Positions 58,358 to 64,000 of a stretch of 64,000 nt of DNA are shown here, in pieces (position 1 is the stretch's first letter; each line of letters starts with the position of its first letter). The stretch lies in the NCBI GenBank assembly GCA_036435485.1, contig CM071595.1, positions 11,026,001 through 11,090,000 on the forward strand, read 5' to 3'. Below the pieces are notes generated by a model. That model did not search any database. It was not told where the DNA came from and saw nothing but the letters and a program-made list of their open reading frames with translations. The position numbers and the translations under genes are program-made. Source of the DNA: Saposhnikovia divaricata (Eukaryota; Streptophyta; Magnoliopsida; Apiales; Apiaceae).

Positions 58358-60527
58358 TCAGAATCTGTCACAATCATCATCCTCGTTATCACCATAGTCC
58401 TCACAGTCATCATAGTCAGTGCTGGTATCAGATAGTCCAGAAATATCATCCTCGTCCGAAGATTCCAAATCATCAGTTTCGTCATCAGTGTAAAAATCCG
58501 ATCCTTCACAAAGTTCATCCTCATTCAAAGAATCCGAACCATAATCATCACAGTACTCCATGGAGTCATATGAGAGTTTCAGATCCTTAATCTGCCGAGA
58601 TAGCTTTCTTACTAGATCAGGTCCTACATTGGCAACACCATGAGACACATCAAGAGATTCAAGATGAGGACAATTCTCAAGAATTGCCAGCAAGCCATCA
58701 CTTGTCATCTTATTAGGTCCACAGAGCTCCAGATGACGTAGTCCAGACATGTGTTCTGCAATAGCTAGAGCATCTTCATCACACCCCATTTTTGGCCGTC
58801 TATACAATGTGTTGATCAATTTCAATGATTTGAGCTGAGGGCAACAACGTGCCACAATTTCAATAGCTTTCTTAAAGTGGAAAATGCAGTCAAGGTGAAA
58901 TTCCTCCAACAAAGGAAGTCTTTCAAGCATTTCACTCAACCAGTCACTCATAATGTTAGTGGAAGAAAAAAGGCATAGACGTCTCAGCTGACTCGATCCG
59001 TGTACATGTAGGAAAGGAATGTCATAAAGTCAATACTTGTGAGTGACCACCATTTATATGTATCTAATTACTGCATGACAACAGATAATGTGGAGTCCAA
59101 AAGTGAATAATTATAGATTAAAGAAAGAACACCAGAAGCATTTCTCTAGATTTTTTTTGAGACAAAATTGTTTCCACAATTTCACGTTAGAGCTCAAACC
59201 TAACTATAGCAGTGATTGCAATTCAGCTGAAGATCTGTTAGTTAGTAGGCTAGTCCTTATGCCTACAGAAGGACACTACCATCAAAATTCTACAAAATTA
59301 AATAATAACATTAAAAAACACGATTATTTCTACGATGGAGAATATAAAAGCATATAACTAGTTGAAATGGCAAGGCCCCTACTACATCACTCAGTCTTCA
59401 AGTCTCGCTCAAATAAGAACTATGCTGATATGCTCTATATAAGAAACCAGAGAACCAAATGTAGAACACTTTTTTCAATGTTTCTATGAACTGTTATGCA
59501 GTTCGTCCCCACGACCATATCATTAGGCTATGTTTGTTTTGAAGGATTATAATCTTCAAACAATCAATTACTTATCTCAAATTCAAAGGACTATTACTCC
59601 CATAATCTACATTTAAATTATCTTTCTAGTTCATTTCGACAAGATTATAATTATATCACTATCACAAACAAATAAATCAAAAAGATAGTTAAAATCTACT
59701 TCTATGGGATAATACTTCTTTAAATTTAAAAATAAAATAGATTAAAGCGAAAGTCCCGGAATTCTAATCCTTCTAAACAAATACGGCTTAAATTTTCATA
59801 ATTCTATGGTCCTTGTTTAAAATTGACCCTAGTACACAAACATACATGCACAAAATCAAATCAAAATACACAAGTGCTAAAGATACACTACCTTGATTGT
59901 CGAAAATGGGTAATCTCTCTATGTCCATTGTCCTAATTAATTGTCTTACTTTTTTACAATTACAAAAAATTGGAACAAACATTTTAAAGTAGATAAAATA
60001 TATTTTTGAATGACATATTCTTGATAAATTCCTTCATTTATATAACCATTACTTTTAGTCAAATTTTGATAAATTTATCCCTAAAAAATTAAACAGTTGG
60101 CACAAAGAAAATAATATACAAACATAATAAATCAATTTTTATATTCGATGATCAATTACAGAAATTTAAATTTACGAAACACGAAATTATACCGATCAAA
60201 GACATATCGAAGCAGATTATAAGGATGCCCCCATATCTGAAGATCAAGATGGACCAATTGGCCACAGCTCAAGTCCACTGCTTTGGTAACCACATGTTTC
60301 AATATTTGTGGCGATTCTTCATAATCCGAATGTTTTATTACTATGACCCGCCACATTTCCGGGTCGGAGCATAATTGGCGCCATGTTTTACACACTTTCC
60401 GAGCACTCATCAGCACCTCAACTGCACCTAAACGTACAAGAATCGATGACGTCAGCTCCGCCGGAAGTTCCAGCCAGTTCCGGCTCCTCTCCGCCGGCGG
60501 TGGGAGCGGGTTTGATGTGCACGCCAT
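58358..60527 (-). CDS. F-box/LRR protein D, splice acceptor changed
   Basis: Exon 1 is 60527-60193 (donor GATCG/GTATAA). At the homologous acceptor the sequence is CACGG in place of CAG (58999-58998), so the usual AG is lost. The next AG (ATCGAG, ending 58992) would join exon 2 as 58991-58358, keep the frame and drop only two Ser codons, giving 969 nt or 322 residues. F-box: WLELPAELTSSILVRLGAVE and VCKTWRQLCSDPEMW. LRR: LEEFHLD, CCPQLKSLKLI, GLRHLELCGPNKMTSDGLLAI, CPHLESLDVSHG. The acidic Asp-rich tail is long. It may be a working gene with a shifted acceptor or a young pseudogene. Confidence 0.7.
59526..59787. mobile_element. Old intronic MITE, copy in gene D
   Basis: Inverted ends GGCTATGTTTGTTTT and the complement of AAACAAATACGGC; TTA on both sides (59523-59525, 59788-59790). 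Confidence 0.72.
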
Positions 60528-60810
60528 TGATGTTTTTCGGGGCTTAAGTCTAAGAATTGTAAGAGTGAAATGGAGCGTCTCTTTTTGTACACCAAGAGCG
60601 ATTCGAGTTTTGGGTCATATTCCCGAGTCCCGAGTCCCGACTTCGTAAATTGGTTAATTTCGATTTGGGATAAAATTATTTGAATTTATCTCAGAAAATA
60701 TGCCAAATTATACCTGATTTGAATGATATTTTAAATTTCGTCCCAAAATACAGTTTTTTTTAAACTTTTGATTAGTTAAATTAATTAAAATTTGACTAAA
60801 ATTATATGTA

Positions 60811-60830
60811 TTATATATATATATATATAT
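60811..60830. repeat. TA microsatellite
   Basis: A run of alternating T and A of about 20 bases between gene D and the hairpin-word region. Confidence 0.8.
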
Positions 60831-60914
60831 GGGAATTTTTCCACAACCATAACTGGTTGGGATACTTTTATACAGCCCACAAATCTGCACCGTTGAAAAA
60901 GGATTTAATGGTTC

Positions 60915-61042
60915 AAAAAAGACGCCACCGCAATGTCTCATTGCTGACTCAAATGGTGCCGCATTGTATCATTGCTGCCACCGCAATGAAGCAATGCGGT
61001 AGCCATTTCTGTAAAACTCATCACCCTTTGCTTCATTGCATC
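60915..61042. repeat. CCGCAATG hairpin words, left cluster
   Basis: Words CCGCAATG, CCGCATTG, CATTGC and CAATGCGG recur, for example CCGCAATGAAGCAATGCGG. They match the cluster at 62975-63165, so both may be sub-terminal parts of one element. Confidence 0.65.
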
Positions 61043-61624
61043 AGCAGAACACCGAAGACCGAACTCCGTCCAAGAGTTGCAAGCCTAGGGGTAGGCCTAG
61101 GAAGGTTCAGACTGCGTTGGCCCAAAATGGTGTTGAAGCTAATTGATCGTTACCCGACTTGACTCAAACCAACCTGACTTGGTGTCTTGTTATCTAGGTA
61201 GTTATTAGTTCTAATATCAATATGTGTCTACTTTATGTTTAAGTTATGTCGAGAATTTCTAGGGTTTGTTGTTGTTTGTTGAATCGATTATTAGTTCTAA
61301 TCGATGCAGGATTAGTGATGTAGACACACTAGTATGGTTATTTGTTGGTTTTTGAATTTTGTGGTTGCAAGTATGTAACTTCATGATTGTGATGATTTGT
61401 AGGAGTAACAATGTCTAAACACAAACTACAAACTTAATTTGATTTTATGGACGAGTTAAATTTGGTGCATGAGTTGAATTTGGTACATGTATCTTGCCAG
61501 TTTTAATGTTTAAATTGATAATTTTAATTTAAAATATTCAAAAAAAAAACTCATACTTTGCATAATTGCATTGATTATAAGTTAGTCTTTCAATTTATAA
61601 GTTTAAAGTTTCGGTAATTATCAG
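61043..61624. other. Noncoding stretch
   Basis: No gene is seen; no frame looks coding. Confidence 0.4.
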
Positions 61625-61730
61625 ATGTGGCATTCCTAGCCGGGTGGGTTGGTATGCATCAAAACTACAAAGTTAAACGTGCTTGAACTGGAGCAATTTC
61701 AGGATGGGTGACCCCCTGGGAAGTCCCCTT
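61625..61730 (+). repeat. 5S rRNA-derived sequence
   Basis: AGTTAAACGTGCTTG, then AGGATGGGTGACC and CTGGGAAGTCC are the 5S internal promoter blocks (box A and box C) with few changes, followed by T-runs. The 5' half is poorly kept and GGGTGGGTTGG is not from 5S genes. A Cassandra-type TRIM LTR (which carries 5S sequence), a 5S-derived SINE, or a 5S pseudogene are the choices; no second LTR is seen. Confidence 0.6.
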
Positions 61731-61959
61731 TTTCCAATTTTTTTTATTTTGAAAATATTTTTTAAAATTGCAAACCACGGTAAAAATGTGTAAATAGAAT
61801 AAATACACATTTTAATGAAATAATTTCAACTAATTTAGATGATAGACATCACTACATTTTAACGATAGACCTTACTACATGTCCGGATTCCGAAAGTTGT
61901 TTATTTTGAATATTTTTAAAAATTGAATAAATTATTACTTTTTTATTAAAATTGAATTA

Positions 61960-62930
61960 ATAATTAATTTTAAAAATAATCATTTATTAAATTTTAAAAA
62001 TTATTCATAATGGACGAGTTAATGAATGAACCGGGACACGAATGTAAACACAGAAATTTATTTTAAACATCACATAATGTTTTTAAAAGCAAAATAAATA
62101 CAAAATTGTATCTTTAAAAAAAATCAAAAATCGAAACCCTAAATCCTAGTTGACCACTAAACTTACAATTTGTAATTGTGTTCAAGAATAAATTTATTGA
62201 ATCTCCTCATAATTGATAATATTTATAGGTTGATTAGTGGAAGTAAGGTAAAATTGGTTGGTACGAAGCCACTATCAAGATTCGTACTTCCCGAATAGAA
62301 ATTTGAGATATTTTTAAAATGATTGTTTCACATATCTCCAACTATATTTAGATTAAATATTTTTAATTAAATACATAGGCTAGAAAAAATATTCTTAACT
62401 TGATATTGAAGATATTTCAAATTAAAAATTAATTTATTAATTTTAAAAATTATAATTTATTAAATTTTTAAAATTGTTCATAATGAACGAGTTAATGAAT
62501 GAAACGGGACGCGAATGTAAACACACAATTTTATTTTAAACATCACATAATGATTTTACAAGCAAAATAAATACAAAACTATATTATATTTTACTCAACA
62601 GTCGTTCAAGATGTTTTTAGAATTAACGTTTCACATTTTTATTTGTGTTCAAGAATAGATTTATTGAATCACCTCATAATTGATAATATTTATAGGTTGA
62701 TTAGTGGAAGTACTCATGAACGAATATTATTAAAATAAAAACAACTAAATAAGTGTATACAAATTTTACTAAATAGAAATTCGAGACATTTTTAAAATGA
62801 TGGTTTCACATTTCTCCCACTATATTTAGATTAAATATTTTTAATTAAATACATAGGCTAGAAAAAAAATATCCATAACTTAACATTGAAGATATTTCAA
62901 ATTTCAAATTAATTTATTATGATTTCACAT
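61960..62930. repeat. Tandem duplication, unit about 470 bp
   Basis: Blocks such as GAGTTAATGAATGAA (62016 and 62489) and TTCAAGAATA (62181 and 62648) recur in the same order, with spacing of 467-473. No coding frame is seen. Confidence 0.75.
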
Positions 62931-62974
62931 GCATATTTTAATAATAAATTAAAAAATAGAAAATAAAAATGGGC

Positions 62975-63165
62975 ATTGTACCACCGCAATGCTTCATTGC
63001 TGTGGTCATGGAATATATCAATTTTACACCAGCTGTAAATGTGTTACTGGTAGTTGGTGGTTGACACAATAAATGCTCGATGTACTGCCGCAATGATACA
63101 ATGCGGGGTTCTTTGATGCCGCATTGTTTCATTGCTGTGGCCGCATTGTTTCATTGCGGTGGCAC
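62975..63165. repeat. CCGCAATG hairpin words, right cluster
   Basis: At least five words, including CCGCATTGTTTCATTGCGG and CCGCAATGATACAATGCGG. Same words as 60915-61042. Confidence 0.65.
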
Positions 63166-63268
63166 AGCCCCTGTCAAAAACCAAATTCTCATCCAGCTTC
63201 AAATGTCGTAGGTGTGTTATTGGTTGCAACTTGCAAGCAGAAAATAGAAATTTCAACTGTGTAAACTA

Positions 63269-63334
63269 CTTTTTATCACTTTAAAGGTTTCTTTTTATCA
63301 CTTTAAATGTTTCTTTTTATTACTTTAAATGTGG
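63269..63334. repeat. 22-bp tandem repeat, three copies
   Basis: CTTTTTATCACTTTAAAGGTTT at 63269, then copies at 63291 and 63313 with small changes. Confidence 0.85.
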
Positions 63335-63512
63335 TGGTGTGGTCGTGGGGCCCATTTTTTATCAACAAAAATTTGTAAACAGCTGCCATTACAAAGTTTT
63401 ATCAATAATACATTCTTCCCCATTTACATATACATACACTTCCAAAAGTTAAGAGTTTGAAGGTTCTTGAAGAGAAAAAATTCAACAAAAAAAGGTTAGC
63501 TCTCTAATTATT

Positions 63513-63767
63513 ATGGAATATTTATTTAATTCTTCTAGTTCATCGAGTGACCATAATAATTTTGATTATGTTACACCCGTAAGAAAAAATCCGGCTTTTC
63601 GAAAGTTATTTGTTGATGATGAAATTATAGATGTTGATACTTATGATATGGATAAGGAAAAGATGAATGTGAATGATGTTGATGATGTTCATATGGGTAA
63701 AAAGAAGGTGCACATAAAAATTGAAAGTGATGATGAAGAAGAAAAAAATATTTGGATTAATAAATGA
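63513..63767 (+). CDS. Small acidic hypothetical protein
   Basis: 84 residues from ATG 63513. It starts MEYLFNSSSSSSDHNN, has a short basic middle (VRKNPAFRKL) and is then rich in Asp, Glu and Lys, ending in an acidic patch (ESDDEEEK). I do not recognise it. The preceding 90 bases look like a plant 5' leader. It could be the first exon of a longer gene or a transposon-derived ORF that continues outside the window. The stop codon lies within a tandem repeat, which suggests the end has been altered. Confidence 0.4.
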   Translation: MEYLFNSSSSSSDHNNFDYVTPVRKNPAFRKLFVDDEIIDVDTYDMDKEKMNVNDVDDVHMGKKKVHIKIESDDEEEKNIWINK

Positions 63768-64000
63768 TAAATTCGAATTAATAAATCATTTTTAATCTAT
63801 TTATGAGAAATTTAGCCTAAATTAGGGAAATTAAATCAAAATTAGGGAAATGAAGCCTAATTTGGATTAATAAATGAGAAATTTGAATTAATAAATCATT
63901 TTTAATCTATTTATGAGAAATTTATCCTAAATTAGGAAAATTAAATCAAAATTAGGGAAATGAAGCCTAATTTGGATTAACAAATGATAAATTCGAATTA
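63751..64000. repeat. 110-bp tandem repeat, running off the window
   Basis: Units start TTTGGATTAA at 63751, 63861 and 63971; only a few changes between units. The array continues past the window end. Confidence 0.85.

Overview
This window is nuclear DNA from a flowering plant, most likely a eudicot; the species cannot be named from the sequence. The signs are gag-pol of plant-only LTR retrotransposon lineages (Sirevirus-type Ty1/copia, Athila- and Tat-type Ty3/gypsy), intron-bearing F-box/LRR genes, many MITEs, a tRNA-derived SINE and AT-rich intergenic DNA. No operons, CRISPR arrays or organelle genes were seen.

Bases 1-36035 are a nest of LTR retrotransposons. (a) 1-12936: a Sirevirus-type copia element on the + strand (gag, broken pol, a 4-kb extra ORF broken by one stop, 3' LTR at 11877-12936; 5' LTR outside the window). 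(b) It landed in (c) the 3' part of a Tat-type gypsy element (12937-17426), which has an antisense ORF and a 3' LTR at 16498-17426. (d) 17584-36030 is a complete but decayed copia element with a perfect 5-bp target duplication (TATAT). (e) Its reverse transcriptase is split by a complete Athila-type gypsy element on the - strand (21111-32896, two 1489-bp LTRs, target duplication CATCA). By hand count the outer LTRs differ at about 6% of sites and the inner LTRs at about 1.7%, in agreement with the nesting order.

Bases 36036-61000 hold a head-to-tail array of four two-exon F-box/LRR genes on the - strand (A 41728-37984, B 48730-46390, C 54741-51737, D 60527-58358). All four introns carry the same MITE at the same place, so the array arose from one intron-bearing ancestor. 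C looks intact. B is open but has a rearranged tail. A has a stop in its F-box exon. D has lost its splice acceptor AG. Their products would be substrate receptors of SCF ubiquitin ligases.

The array is full of small elements: a TRIM-like LTR element (38773-40199), a SINE with a 20-bp target duplication (41002-41195), a very young non-autonomous LTR element (42030-44687; LTRs differ at 2 of 482 bases), several MITEs, and a 757-bp foldback element (55357-56113). The last 3.5 kb has tandem repeats, a 5S-rRNA-derived segment and one small ORF.

The most unusual signal is that several unrelated elements carry arrays of short hairpin words whose stems change on both sides together. The clearest are in the young non-autonomous LTR element (43081-43900) and in the foldback element.
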